Shown here: positions 43,350 through 52,901 of the stretch, in pieces
How positions within the stretch are numbered: the first letter of the stretch is position 1
Layout of the letters: each line of letters opens with the position of its first letter
DNA from: Sphingomonadales bacterium
GTDB lineage: Bacteria; Pseudomonadota; Alphaproteobacteria; Sphingomonadales; Sphingomonadaceae
Direction: 5' to 3'
Length of the DNA: 64,000 nucleotides
Assembly: GCA_016721875.1 (NCBI GenBank)
Contig: JADKHG010000002.1
Coordinates: 248,001 to 312,000, forward strand
Position numbers and translations under genes: made by a program
The notes under the pieces: model-generated
The model's database searches: none
Told to the model about the DNA's origin: nothing
The model's input: only the letters and a program-made list of their open reading frames with translations

Positions 43350-43600
43350 CGTTAGCGCGATTCGCCTATAGGGTAATTAGATTGCTTGCGTGTGAACTAA
43401 TTCTGCGCTGTGCCAGCATGGGACGCGCACGAAGGCACGGATTAACTTAACTTTTTTGGCCATGTCATTCAAAAGCAATTGTAAATAATTGTGCGCCGCA
43501 CCATCAAACTGCGCTACACACCGCAAAAGGTGCTTTTGCTTGCACCATGGGGGCAGCCCTCATTAGAAGCCACGATCTACGAATCATCCGGAGAATTTCT

Positions 43601-44974
43601 ATGGCGGCGAAATGGACGCCTGACAGTTGGCGCGAACAGCAGGGTCTGCAAATGCCCATTTATCGGGACGCTGCAGCCTTGGCTGATGCGGAAGCGACGC
43701 TGCGCAACTATCCCCCGCTGGTTTTTGCCGGTGAAGCGCGCAATCTGACAGCAGAACTCGCCGATGTCGCCAACGGCAAGGCATTCCTTCTGCAAGGCGG
43801 TGATTGTGCTGAAAGTTTCGCCGAATTCCATCCGGACAATATCCGTGATACCTTCCGCGTGATCCTGCAGATGGCGGTCGTTCTGACCTTTGCCAGCAAG
43901 CTGCCGGTGGTCAAAATCGGTCGAATGGCAGGGCAATTCGCCAAACCGCGCTCTGCCGATACCGAGACAATCGGCGATGTTGAGTTGCCAAGTTATCGCG
44001 GCGACATCATCAACGATATTGCGTTTGATGCGGTCTCGCGCGAACCCGATCCTGCACGTATGGTCCGTGCCTATAGTCAGGCGGCGGCGACGCTCAACCT
44101 GCTCCGTGCTTTCAGCGGGGGAGGCTATGCCAATCTGCATCAGGTGCATGCCTGGACCCACGACTATATGGGCCGGTCACCCTGGGCGAAAAAGTTCAAG
44201 GATGTCGCTGACCGTATTGGCGAAGCCTTGGCGTTCATGGAGGCATGCGGTGTAACGCCGGAAACGGTTCCGCAGATCAAGGGTACCAGCTTCTACACCA
44301 GTCACGAGGCGCTGTTGCTGCCCTATGAGCAGGCGTTAACACGGCAGGATTCGCTGACCGGCAAATGGTATGACACATCGGCGCACATGCTGTGGATCGG
44401 TGACCGCACGCGTTTTGATGGGTCGGCACATGTCGAATTCCTGCGCGGTATTGGCAACCCGATCGGCATCAAATGCGGTCCATCGCTGGAACCCGATGCG
44501 CTGTTGCACATGCTTGACACGCTGAATCCGGACCGGATTGCCGGGCGGATGACGCTGATCACGCGCTATGGCCACGACAAGATCGAGGCTGGCTTGCCCA
44601 AATTGGTGCGTGCTGTGCAACGCGAAGGCCATCCGGTGATCTGGTCGTGTGACCCAATGCATGGCAATGTGATCAAGGCGGCCAGTGGATACAAGACACG
44701 TCCTTTTGACCGCATCCTTGCTGAAGTGCGCGGTTTCTTCGCGGTACACCGCGCTGAGGGCAGCTTTGCGGGCGGCATCCACGCCGAAATGACCGGGCAG
44801 AATGTCACCGAATGCACCGGCGGCGCGATTGCGATCACTGACGAGGCTCTGGCCGACCGCTATCACACCCATTGCGATCCGCGTTTGAATGCGGCGCAGT
44901 CGCTCGAACTGGCCTTCTTGCTGGCTGAAATGCTTAATCAGGAAATGTCCGAGCGGGCAAAGCAGGCGGCGTAG
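43601..44974 (+). CDS. Class II 3-deoxy-7-phosphoheptulonate (DAHP) synthase
   Basis: First enzyme of the shikimate pathway, joining phosphoenolpyruvate and erythrose-4-phosphate. The 457-residue protein is of the plant-like class II type: KWTPDSWR at the start, LLQGGDCAESFAEF, KIGRMAGQFAKPRS, YRGDIIN, TSHEALLLPYEQALTR, GDRTR, WSCDPMHGN and GGIHAEMTGQNVTECTGG. ATG 43601 has CCGGAGA ten bases upstream; an earlier in-frame start would add an unrelated tail. Feedback control is not visible from sequence. A 250-base gap with no clear element precedes it. Confidence 0.94.
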   Translation: MAAKWTPDSWREQQGLQMPIYRDAAALADAEATLRNYPPLVFAGEARNLTAELADVANGKAFLLQGGDCAESFAEFHPDNIRDTFRVILQMAVVLTFASKLPVVKIGRMAGQFAKPRSADTETIGDVELPSYRGDIINDIAFDAVSREPDPARMVRAYSQAAATLNLLRAFSGGGYANLHQVHAWTHDYMGRSPWAKKFKDVADRIGEALAFMEACGVTPETVPQIKGTSFYTSHEALLLPYEQALTRQDSLTGKWYDTSAHMLWIGDRTRFDGSAHVEFLRGIGNPIGIKCGPSLEPDALLHMLDTLNPDRIAGRMTLITRYGHDKIEAGLPKLVRAVQREGHPVIWSCDPMHGNVIKAASGYKTRPFDRILAEVRGFFAVHRAEGSFAGGIHAEMTGQNVTECTGGAIAITDEALADRYHTHCDPRLNAAQSLELAFLLAEMLNQEMSERAKQAA

Positions 44975-44997
44975 TGGCGGGCGGACGGGTTACCATC

Positions 44998-45147
44998 ATG
45001 CAACGCGATGTTGTGAAATCGGGCGTCGGCTTTGGCAGTGCACTGGCCATCGCGATCAGCTTTACCACGCACAAATCGGTGCTTTGGGCGATTTTGCATG
45101 GTCTGTTCGGATGGCTTTACGTGCTCTATTACGTTCTGACACGCTGA
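44998..45147 (+). CDS. Small hydrophobic protein of unknown function
   Basis: A 49-residue protein beginning MQRDVVKSGVGFGSALAIAIS and ending in a hydrophobic helix (WAILHGLFGWLYVLYYVL). An in-frame GTG at 44974, overlapping the DAHP synthase stop, would add eight residues. One or two membrane segments are likely. Similar short proteins with this pattern exist in sphingomonads as far as I recall, with no known role. Its position directly after the DAHP synthase gene suggests co-transcription. I do not assign a function. Confidence 0.6.
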   Translation: MQRDVVKSGVGFGSALAIAISFTTHKSVLWAILHGLFGWLYVLYYVLTR

Positions 45148-45197
45148 TCACTTGCAGATTGCTAAAGGCCGACCCGCATTGCTAAAGGGGTCTGGCT

Positions 45198-45710
45198 ATG
45201 CGCAAGCTAATCCTAATAGCAATTCTGGCTTCTGTGTCCGCTTGTCAGCAAACGGTTGATACCAATATTGCTTCCAGCGGAACGGGATTGAGCCGACCGG
45301 GTTCGATCGGGCTGGGAGATACTGTGTCCGCTCTGGATGCGGAGCTTTTGCAAAAAGTAACCGATAGTCTTGCCCGAAGGGGGTATCTTGTTGGTATTAC
45401 CCCCGACTATCATCTTGATATTTCAGCATCCCATGGGCCGATTTCGGCAAAAGTGATTGAAGCGTCATCTGGCGACCGCACCAAGAAAAAGGCGATGCCG
45501 TGGTTCCGGAAATGTGCGCCGACAGTCTATCGTTTTGGAATTCTCTTGACCGACGTGAAGAATGGCGATGTCGTCTATCGGGGGGAGGCGTCTGAGGAGC
45601 ATTGCGTCGAAGGCGATAAGTCGGTTTTTCCACATTTGGCCGACGCATCGCTAAAGGATTTGTCGGCGCCGCGCGGGGCTCGCGTGGAAAAGCGGAGTGC
45701 GCGGCGCTAA
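45198..45710 (+). CDS. Putative lipoprotein of unknown function
   Basis: A 170-residue protein with a lipoprotein signal: MRKLILIAILASVSACQQ, with the lipobox cysteine at residue 16. The mature part has LSRPGSIGLGDTVSALDAELLQ, a predicted alternation of strands, and paired cysteines (FRKCAPTVYRF and SEEHCVEG) that could form a disulfide. The pattern 'Y.L.I..S.G' and 'V..Y...A' recalls small outer-membrane lipoproteins of the DUF4136 sort, but I cannot confirm that. It ends one base before the convergent kinase gene. Confidence 0.7.
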   Translation: MRKLILIAILASVSACQQTVDTNIASSGTGLSRPGSIGLGDTVSALDAELLQKVTDSLARRGYLVGITPDYHLDISASHGPISAKVIEASSGDRTKKKAMPWFRKCAPTVYRFGILLTDVKNGDVVYRGEASEEHCVEGDKSVFPHLADASLKDLSAPRGARVEKRSARR

Positions 45711-45711
45711 A

Positions 45712-48003
45712 TCAGTCTTCGACCGGCTCAACCGCCTCTGGCAATGTAAGCTGGAAAAGCGCCCCGCCATCCTCGGCGTTTTTTGCGGTCACCGTGCCTC
45801 CATGGCGATCGGCAACAGCCTTCACAAATGCCAGCCCCAGACCTAGACCCTTGGCGCGGGTCTTGCCTTCTCTTCCGGTGACAAAACGGCCGAATAGTTG
45901 CGGAAGCAGATTCTCGTCAATCCCGCTGCCACTGTCCTTAATCGTCACCTCCAGCATCGGATTGCTGTCGTCCGTCAACCGGCTGACCGTGACGATAATC
46001 TTGCCGCCATCGGGTGAGTGCTTGATGGCGTTGTCGAGCAGATTGGTGATCGCGCGCGTCAACGTGTCGGCTTCGGCAAAAACAAAGCCGTCGTCGCAAT
46101 CGTCCTGAACCTCGATCTGGATGTTGCGTTCTCGGGCCAGCGGCCACAGGCTATCGGCCATGTCGCGGACCAGATCGACCAGCAAAATATCGGTTCCCGA
46201 AAATTCGGCCTCACCCATGCGCGCAATCTGAACAAAGTCCTGCGCAAGCTGCATGGTGCGGCGGGCGTGATGCTCGATCCGCTTGGAAATTCGTTCATTA
46301 CGGACATCGCCCAGCAGCGAAATAATTGCCGATTGTGGCGCGCGCATATCGTGCGACAACAACTGCAACGCCTCTTCGCGGTCAGACTGCGCGCGACAAT
46401 TCGGTTATGTCCGCCAGATAGTGGATTTGCCCGCTCTGCTCGCCTGCGTCGCTGACAATCGCTGCAGTGCGCATCACGAAATTGCGATCCAGCTTTGAAC
46501 TGAAACGGACGAATTCAATTTCACTTTTGGGATCAACGGGATCATCGGCATAGTTCTTGCGTTTTGCCAGATAATGGCTGACCGATGCCCGTTCGTGCGG
46601 AACCACGATATCATCAAGCAGGTCGTTAAGCTCCATGCCAACAATCGGGCGTTCGAGTGTCGCTTCGATCAAATCATTGGCCAACGTCACCACACCATCA
46701 TTGTCGGTCACAAACATCGGGTCTGGCAAATGCTCCAGTGTATCGCTGACAAAACGGCGCAGGTCGCGCAGATGGTCGATGCTCCGGCCAGCGCGGTGCT
46801 TTGGCGGCCGACAAGATCGTTGGTGGCAGCCTCGGTCCGAGGAATTGGAACCATCCCGCCCTCGCTTTCCAGATCACCAAGTTCGCTCGCCATAAAGTCG
46901 CTCATCGCTTGCAAACGCCGCCATCCCCAAAGCGGATAGGCGAACAAAATACCCAGCAAGGCCGCGCCCGGCGGGAACCACCAGTTGAAACGAAGCGCGG
47001 TAGCACTGCCGATCAATATGACGGCGACGAGAAAAACCGATGCGATAAGGGCAACCCGAGGTCGCCAGCGCAAAAAACCTATCAGCAATATCCAGACAGG
47101 CAGGAACGACAATAGCAGCGATTTGGTCGTTCCCAGTGGACGGATAAAATCGTCGCGCCGCAATGCACCCAGCATATTGGCCATGATTTCCGAACCCGAA
47201 AGCATGCCGCCATCGCCGAATGGCACCGGGTAGTTATCGCCTAATCCGGTAGCCGTTGCACCAATGATGACATCGCGGCCCTGTATGAGATCTGCCGGGA
47301 CTGATCCGTTCAAAATGTCCGCATAGGCGACTTCGGAAAATGCGCCACGCTTCGAATAGGGGATAAGTACGCTCTGATTGCAATTGCCGTTGCGCCGATA
47401 GGCCGGGGACATTGCCTTGCCAGAGGTGCGATAAACTAGTTCAGTGATGTGAGGCCAGCGTCTGCCATTGTCCTCGGGATCGAAGCACAGCATTCCGCGC
47501 CTGACGATACCATCGCCATCAAACTCGACATTGACATGGCCAATGCCATCAACCGTTTTGGCAAAATTCGGGGCAGGTGGAATGGTGTCATAGGCACGGC
47601 CTTCATTGCCCGGCGTACTGAAATGCAGCGGCAAATAGGCGGGTGAACCAGCGGAAAAAGCCGCCGCAAGTGCGGCATCGCCAGCCGGATCACCATCTTC
47701 GCTGAGCAGGATATCGAACAATATCGACCGAGGCTTGCCTTGCTGAATGGTCTGGACAGCCCGTGCATGGATATCGCGCGGCCATGGCCATTTGCCAATC
47801 TCTGCCAGACTGTGCTCATCAATCGTGACCATCAAAATTTCGGTGTCGGCCGAAGGGCGGCCGAAGGCGCTCAACTGGTCATAAAAGAGGTTGTCGAAAG
47901 CTGAGGCGCCGCGCCAGTAACTGGCGGCGACCACCACGAAACTTGCCATGATAAAAATGGCGAACCATTCGAGCAGCAAGCGTAAGCGAAGTGCGCCGAG
48001 CAT
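45712..48003 (-). CDS. CHASE2-PAS sensor histidine kinase, frame broken twice
   Basis: A membrane kinase of about 764 residues when rejoined. An N-terminal membrane segment is followed by a CHASE2 extracellular sensor (about residues 30-290, with SILFDILLSEDGDP, FDGDGIVRR and DVIIGATATGLGDN), then three membrane helices, a PAS domain (PDPMFVTDNDGVVTLAND), HisKA (LLSHDMRAPQSAI) and HATPase (NLLDNAIKHSPDGG, GLGLGLAFVKAV). Frame breaks: one G (minus strand) missing at about 46784-46785 before SIDHLRDLRRF, and loss of a CG pair at 46389-46395 before SDREEALQLL. It follows the LysM-FecR and response regulator genes in one operon. Confidence 0.87.
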
Positions 48004-48022
48004 TCAGACCGGCCCAAATCGT

Positions 48023-49324
48023 TTATCCAGTGACGCCGATCTTCTCAAATTCTGTCCAGTTGCTGTTCACTTCGCCATCCAGATATTGGACCGACGCGAC
48101 GCGCCAGTAATAGTCACCAGACGGCAGGGCCGACAAGGTGATTTCGGTTTGTTCAAGCCCGCGCTGGTCAATAACTGGAAGTCCGTCTTTGCCGCCACGA
48201 AACAGCTGGAAATGATAGCGGAAATTCCCGCGACCGGCGGATGCCCATTTGAACTTGTAACCCAACGGATCCGCTGCGGCAGACGCTGAAATGCTGTTCA
48301 ACCTCCGCTTGAAGGCGAAGGTTGCCGGAATGCCCTCGACTCCGCTTTGCGATACTGGGCGGATGCGAACGAAATAGTTTCCGTCGGGGATTTCGGTGAA
48401 TTCAGCGGAGCCTGCGGATGTCGTCGTGTCAGCCAACTGATCGACAAAACCTGCGTCACTCGACAACGAAACGCGTGCGCCGCGAGCTGCCGCAATGGTC
48501 GGGATGTTGAAAAGAACGCTGCCTTCGCGCTGCAGTTTTCCGGCATCGGGCCATTCAACAGCGGGCAACAAGGTTTCAATCGACGACATGCCACTTTTGT
48601 CCACGACCAGGCCTGAGCCAGCGGGCAGGGGGCTCTCCGATCCGTTGGGAAGTCCGACCGCCAACGCACCCTCAGTGACTTCAGCAAAGTCTGTCCCGGC
48701 GGTTTCGTCATATCGGCTTTGGAATTCTGTGCCCCGCACAGCAGACACAGCCTTGGGTGAGCGCATCCTATATTGGTCGTTTGCCGCTTTCATTGGGGTC
48801 ACGGTTGAGCGGACGCCGCCCTTGGTCAGATCAAAATCATAGTCCAGGCTGGAATCGATCTTGTATCGGCGCAGGCGCGATATGTGCAGTCGGCTGTTTG
48901 ACGGCAGCGAAACCCGCGAGCCATTGTCCAGCACCAATGTCGCAAAGGAGGATGCTCCAGTCTGGATCGTCGTGCCTTCTGCCAGTGCTGCGCCATTTGT
49001 CAAAGAATGGCTCGCGCCACGACTGCTAATCGTAACATTGCCTCTTACGCTGAGCGCCTTGGCTTCGCCCGGAACAAATTTCAGCAACCCGCGCGAAATT
49101 TTAAGCCGCGTACCGACGGGAATGGCGAGCGGGTTGGCTATGCGGTTGGCACGTTGGACAAATCGGTAATGCGCTTCGCGCGTCATATAGTCACGAGCGA
49201 GATCGATCAGCGTATCGCCGCGCTTGACCGTGTAGATCAGCTCGTCACCGGCCTGAGCGGACGCAGGCGCAACTATGCCGGCTGCAACCAACATTAGGAC
49301 TAGAAGACTGCGCAAAAAGGCCAA
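48023..49324 (-). CDS. Exported LysM-FecR domain protein
   Basis: A 433-residue periplasmic protein with a signal peptide (cleaved near ASAQA), a LysM peptidoglycan-binding domain at about residues 29-76 (YTVKRGDTLIDLARDYMT, IPVGTRLKIS) and a FecR-type domain at about 85-215 (GNVTISSRG, IQTGASSFATLVLDNGSRVSLPSNSRL, PKAVSAVRGTEFQSRYD). The C-terminal half looks like two fibronectin/Ig-like modules (GNYFVRIRPVS, SGDYYWRVASVQYLDGE). It lies between a response regulator and a CHASE2 kinase; this trio recurs in proteobacteria. It probably senses or binds something at the cell wall and passes it to CHASE2. Confidence 0.88.
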   Translation of the reverse strand: MAFLRSLLVLMLVAAGIVAPASAQAGDELIYTVKRGDTLIDLARDYMTREAHYRFVQRANRIANPLAIPVGTRLKISRGLLKFVPGEAKALSVRGNVTISSRGASHSLTNGAALAEGTTIQTGASSFATLVLDNGSRVSLPSNSRLHISRLRRYKIDSSLDYDFDLTKGGVRSTVTPMKAANDQYRMRSPKAVSAVRGTEFQSRYDETAGTDFAEVTEGALAVGLPNGSESPLPAGSGLVVDKSGMSSIETLLPAVEWPDAGKLQREGSVLFNIPTIAAARGARVSLSSDAGFVDQLADTTTSAGSAEFTEIPDGNYFVRIRPVSQSGVEGIPATFAFKRRLNSISASAAADPLGYKFKWASAGRGNFRYHFQLFRGGKDGLPVIDQRGLEQTEITLSALPSGDYYWRVASVQYLDGEVNSNWTEFEKIGVTG

Positions 49325-49334
49325 GGCTGCCTCC

Positions 49335-50028
49335 CTATTTGGGGTCCATCGTCTCCAGACGATAGCCGTAACCGAAAACGGTGAAAATCCGAAATCCGTT
49401 TTCCGGCTTCAGATCCAGTTTTGAACGAACCCGCGAAATATGCATATCGAGCGTGCGTGTGGCCAGCGCCGCGGTGGTGCGCCAGATTGTTTCCATGATG
49501 TAATTGCGCGACAGGGTGCGATCCCGGTTGCGGAAGAACAAGTCTGCAAGTTCAAATTCCTTGGCCGTCATCGAAACAGTCTGCCCGTCAAAGAAAACGG
49601 TCTGTTCGATCCGGTCAAATTCATATTTGCCATAGGTTACCTTGGTATCGAAGGCGCCCACGGTTGCATTGCGTCGCAGCATGGCGTTAATCCGCGCCAT
49701 AATAACGCCGCGATCTTCGGGCTTGGTGATATAGTCATCGGCACCAGCATTCAGGGCGTCGCTGATATCCTTTTTCGCCGAGCGAGCAGTCAACATGATG
49801 ACGGGCGGGCGCTCGGTCAGCGAATCCTGCATCCATTTCAGTGTTTCCAGACCATCGCGCTTGGGCATTGACCAGTCGAGGATCAAAAAGGTCGTATGTT
49901 TCGCGCACCAATGACTGGCCGACGGCTAGACCATCGGAAAAGGTGACCGAGGTGTGGCCCATTTCGTCGATAATAGATTTGAGGAACGAAACGACATCGG
50001 CTTCGTCGTCCGCAATCGCAATGCGCAT
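49335..50028 (-). CDS. OmpR-family response regulator, frameshift in receiver domain
   Basis: A 230-residue regulator once repaired. ATG 50028 gives MRIAIADDEADVVSFLKS, the acidic pocket. The frame breaks at 49885-49889, where five A (plus strand) should be four; removing one gives YDLLILDWSMPKRDG with the phospho-aspartate. MLTARSAKKD and the KPEDRG lysine follow, then a winged helix (MTAKEFELADLFFRNRDRTLSR, RTLDMHISRVRSKLDL, VFGYGYRLE). It is the first gene of the operon with the LysM-FecR protein and the CHASE2 kinase, which is its likely partner. Confidence 0.88.
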
Positions 50029-50230
50029 AATAAGTGACCCATTATTCTGTTTGTCAAAAATGTCGCGCATCGCTGCGCGGACAATGAACTACTTTGAAAC
50101 TACGAGCATTTTACGTGTTTATCCAGCAACGTTGCTCTTGGTTACAAACATTTACAAGCCTGTCTGTTTGTTGAATGCTATAAGCGATCAGGTAATCACT
50201 ATCGCTGCCCTTTGGTCGCAAAAGCAGCGG

Positions 50231-50264
50231 GGCCGTCCATGCTTTTGTATGGGCGGCCTTTTTT
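50231..50264 (+). terminator. Strong terminator with no plus-strand gene before it
   Basis: GGCCGTCCATGC (50231-50242) pairs with TATGGGCGGCC (around 50248-50258), and six T follow at 50259-50264. In plus orientation it is a textbook terminator, but no gene lies upstream on that strand. On the minus strand it could end tRNA-Gln transcripts, with a weaker T-run. Confidence 0.65.
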
Positions 50265-50284
50265 ACGGGATTTCGGGGAGAGAT

Positions 50285-50359
50285 TGGCTGGGGTGGCAGG
50301 ATTCGAACCTGCGCATGCCGGTACCAAAAACCGGTGCCTTACCGCTTGGCTACACCCCA
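50285..50359 (-). tRNA. tRNA-Gln (TTG)
   Basis: Minus strand: acceptor TGGGGTG pairs with CACCCCA, the D arm is AGCCAAGCGGTAAGGC, the anticodon loop within CCGGTTTTTGGTACCGG has TTG, the T loop is GGTTCGAAT, and CCA is encoded. Length is 75 bases. Confidence 0.95.
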
Positions 50360-50438
50360 GCAGCCGACTTCAATATGCGTCGGCGAGCCGCCCATATAGC
50401 GAGAGAAAATATGAAGGCAATGTGCCTTGTGCCGTTTT

Positions 50439-51536
50439 TCAGCTGATGGGAACGACCCAGCCATGGGTGTCAGGCGCCACGCCGCGTTGAATATCAATCA
50501 ACCGTGCTTTCAGCTTTTGCGTCAATTGGCCCGGCCCTCCACTGCCGATGGTAAAGGCAAAGTCCGGTGCGCTGACTTTGCCGATGGGGGTCACCACCGC
50601 CGCAGTGCCGCAGGCAAAGGATTCGATCAATCGGCCGGATTCCGCATCCGCGCGCCACTGGTCGATCGCATAAGGCTCTTCGCGCACGCTCAGCCCTTCT
50701 TCTCGGGCAAGTGCGATCAAGCAATCGCGCGTTACGCCGTGCAGGATCGTGTCGGACAGCGGGGGAGTTTGAATGCTGCCATCGTCAAAGACGAAGAAGA
50801 TGTTCATTCCGCCCAGTTCCTCGATCCAGCGATGTTCTTTGGCGTCGAGGAATACTACCTGATCATGACCGGCCTGCATGGCCTCGGCGATTGGGACAAG
50901 GCTGGCCGCGTAATTGCCACCGCATTTGGCAGCGCCGGTGCCGCCGGGACCCGCACGGTTATAATGTTCGCTGACCCACAGCGAAACGGCGGGTGCGCCG
51001 CTTTTGAAATAATTGCCGGTCGAGGCAGCGATCACCATGAAAAGATACTCGTTCGCCGGGCGCACGCCCAGGAAGGCCTCGGTCGCGATCATGAACGGGC
51101 GCAGATAGAGCGAGCCGCCTTCGACGCTTGGGAACCACTGCTTGTCGATTTCGACCAGTGCCTTGCAAGCGTCTACAAATATTTGCTCGGGCAATTCGGG
51201 CATTGCCATGCGCCGTGCCGAGGCATTGAAGCGGCGCGCATTGGCTTCGGGCCGGAACAGCGCCATGCTGCCGTCGCTCATCTTATAGCCTTTGAGCCCT
51301 TCGAAAATCTCTTGCGCGTAATGGAGAACTGCTGTCGCCGGATCGAGCGACAGAGGTCCGCGAGGACCGAGGTTAGCATCGTGCCAGCCTTGACCTTCGG
51401 TGTAGCGAATCGTGACCATATGGTCAGTGAAAGTTTTTCCGAAACCCGGATCAGCAACCCGCGTCGCGCGCTCCGCGTCCGATATCGGCGAGGGGTGGGG
51501 AATGCGGGTAAGCGATGCGAATTTGGTTTCGGTCAT
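50439..51536 (-). CDS. ilvE: Branched-chain amino acid aminotransferase
   Basis: A 365-residue PLP enzyme that makes or degrades leucine, isoleucine and valine. HYAQEIFEGLKGYKMSDGSMALFRPEANARRFNASARRMAMPELP is a typical class IV start. KCGGNYAASL holds the PLP lysine, EELGGMNIFFVF and LTRDCLI-like TRDCLIALAREEGL follow, and the end has EVFACGTAAVVTPIG-type residues (ESFACGTAAVVTPIG). The size and N-terminus fit the longer BCAT type found in alphaproteobacteria. It is divergent from the marR gene. Confidence 0.95.
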   Translation of the reverse strand: MTETKFASLTRIPHPSPISDAERATRVADPGFGKTFTDHMVTIRYTEGQGWHDANLGPRGPLSLDPATAVLHYAQEIFEGLKGYKMSDGSMALFRPEANARRFNASARRMAMPELPEQIFVDACKALVEIDKQWFPSVEGGSLYLRPFMIATEAFLGVRPANEYLFMVIAASTGNYFKSGAPAVSLWVSEHYNRAGPGGTGAAKCGGNYAASLVPIAEAMQAGHDQVVFLDAKEHRWIEELGGMNIFFVFDDGSIQTPPLSDTILHGVTRDCLIALAREEGLSVREEPYAIDQWRADAESGRLIESFACGTAAVVTPIGKVSAPDFAFTIGSGGPGQLTQKLKARLIDIQRGVAPDTHGWVVPIS

Positions 51537-51626
51537 GATCTATTCCGGTTTGAAACAATATTGCGGATTCGCAAATATTCAGGAAATGCTTGCACTGTGA
51601 TATGACCCGCGCCAAGATACGTCAAT

Positions 51627-52140
51627 ATGGCTGTCCCATTTTCCTCAACTGTAGAACCGGACTCGAGCGCTTCTTTGCCTAACGAGGATGACGTGCGGCG
51701 CGGTGTGGAATTGCTCTATTTCGGCTATACGCGTCTGACCCGGTCGGTCGATGACAAGCTGACCGACTATGGCCTTGGTCGAGCGCATCACCGCGCACTG
51801 TATTTTATCGCTCGGCAACCTGACTTGTCGGTGAGCGATTTGCTTCGCATCCTTGCCATTACCAAACAGTCACTCGGCCGAGTGCTCAATGATTTGTCCG
51901 CGCATGGGCTGATAGAATCACGACCCGGTTCGACCGACCGTCGACAAAAGCTACTGTCGTTAACCGAAAAAGGTGTGAAATTTGAGGCAACACTTTTTGA
52001 TATTTTGTACAAGGGTATGACTTCGGCTTACACCTCTGCGGGCGGAGATGCTGTAAAGGGGTTTTTGGCAGGTGCTTGAAAGACTTATTCCGGAAGCGGA
52101 AAGACCGATGGTGGAAATATTGCAGGGCAGGTCGTTATGA
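51627..52140 (+). CDS. MarR-family transcriptional regulator, late frameshift
   Basis: A winged-helix regulator of 170 residues once repaired. LGRAHHRALYFIARQPDLSVSDLLRILAITKQSLGRVLNDLSAHGLIESRPGSTDRRQK is the MarR DNA-binding region with its D-x-R wing. The frame breaks in the T run at 52062-52066 (five where four restore KGFWQVLERLIPEAERPMVEI). The repaired end at 52140 overlaps hisE by ATGA, which supports the repair. Unrepaired it ends at 52079. The ligand is unknown. Confidence 0.87.
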
Positions 52141-52457
52141 ACGATACAATTCTGGGCAAATTGGAGGAGACCATCCTCGACCGCCGTTCCGCCGATGCGG
52201 GCAGCAGCTACGTCGCCTCTCTTTTCGCAAAGGGTCTGCCAAAAATCGCGCAAAAGGTAGGTGAGGAAGCGACCGAGACAGTCATCGCTGCCTTATCGGG
52301 CGACAAGGGCGAGCTCATCTCCGAATCCGCAGATCTCATTTTCCATCTTCTGGTATTGTTGAGTGCAAAAGATGTTTCCTTTGAAGCGGTTCTTGCCGAA
52401 CTTGCGCGTCGCGAAGGCGTTTCGGGAATAATCGAGAAAGCGGCTAGGGGAGAATAA
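52137..52457 (+). CDS. hisE: Phosphoribosyl-ATP pyrophosphatase
   Basis: Second step of histidine synthesis: hydrolyses phosphoribosyl-ATP to phosphoribosyl-AMP. The 106-residue protein has LEETILDRRSADAGSSYVASLFAKGLPKIAQKVGEEATETVIAA and ESADLIFHLLVLL, matching the MazG-like metal-binding helices of HisE. It is separate from hisI here. It overlaps the MarR gene upstream and is followed by a HIT gene one base after its stop. The rest of the his operon is not in the window. Confidence 0.94.
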   Translation: MNDTILGKLEETILDRRSADAGSSYVASLFAKGLPKIAQKVGEEATETVIAALSGDKGELISESADLIFHLLVLLSAKDVSFEAVLAELARREGVSGIIEKAARGE

Positions 52458-52458
52458 A

Positions 52459-52836
52459 ATGCCGGTTGATGCAACGCTTGGCTATGACGACAGCAATATT
52501 TTCGCGCGCATCCTGCGTGGCGAGATTCCCAACAAGACTGTGTATCAAGACGATTGGGCGCTCGCTTTTCACGACATCAACCCACAGGCACCGATCCACA
52601 TTTTGGTGATACCCAAGGGAGCCTATGTCAGTTGGGACGATTTCAGCGAACGGGCGAGCGACGCGGAAATCGCCGGTTTCGTGCGTGCCGTGGGCAAGGT
52701 GGCGCGTGATCTTGACCTGGTTTCGCCCGGATATAGGCTGCTCGCCAACACTGGTATCAACAGCCATCAGGAGGTTCCACACCTCCACGTCCATCTTTTC
52801 GGTGGAAAAGCGCTGGGGCCTATGCTCGCCCGGTGA
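52459..52836 (+). CDS. HIT-family nucleotide hydrolase
   Basis: A 125-residue histidine-triad protein of the HinT type that hydrolyses nucleoside phosphoramidates. NIFARILRGEIPNKTVYQDDWALAFHDINPQAPIHILVIPKG and the active-site triad VPHLHVHLFGGK are complete. A HIT gene after hisE is a frequent alphaproteobacterial arrangement. Nothing odd in the frame. Confidence 0.94.
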   Translation: MPVDATLGYDDSNIFARILRGEIPNKTVYQDDWALAFHDINPQAPIHILVIPKGAYVSWDDFSERASDAEIAGFVRAVGKVARDLDLVSPGYRLLANTGINSHQEVPHLHVHLFGGKALGPMLAR

Positions 52837-52901
52837 AATTTTGTTGCGCTATGAAGATTAGCCTCTAGGTTCTCCCCAGCCAAGAATTTGGGGAGTAAAC
52901 T

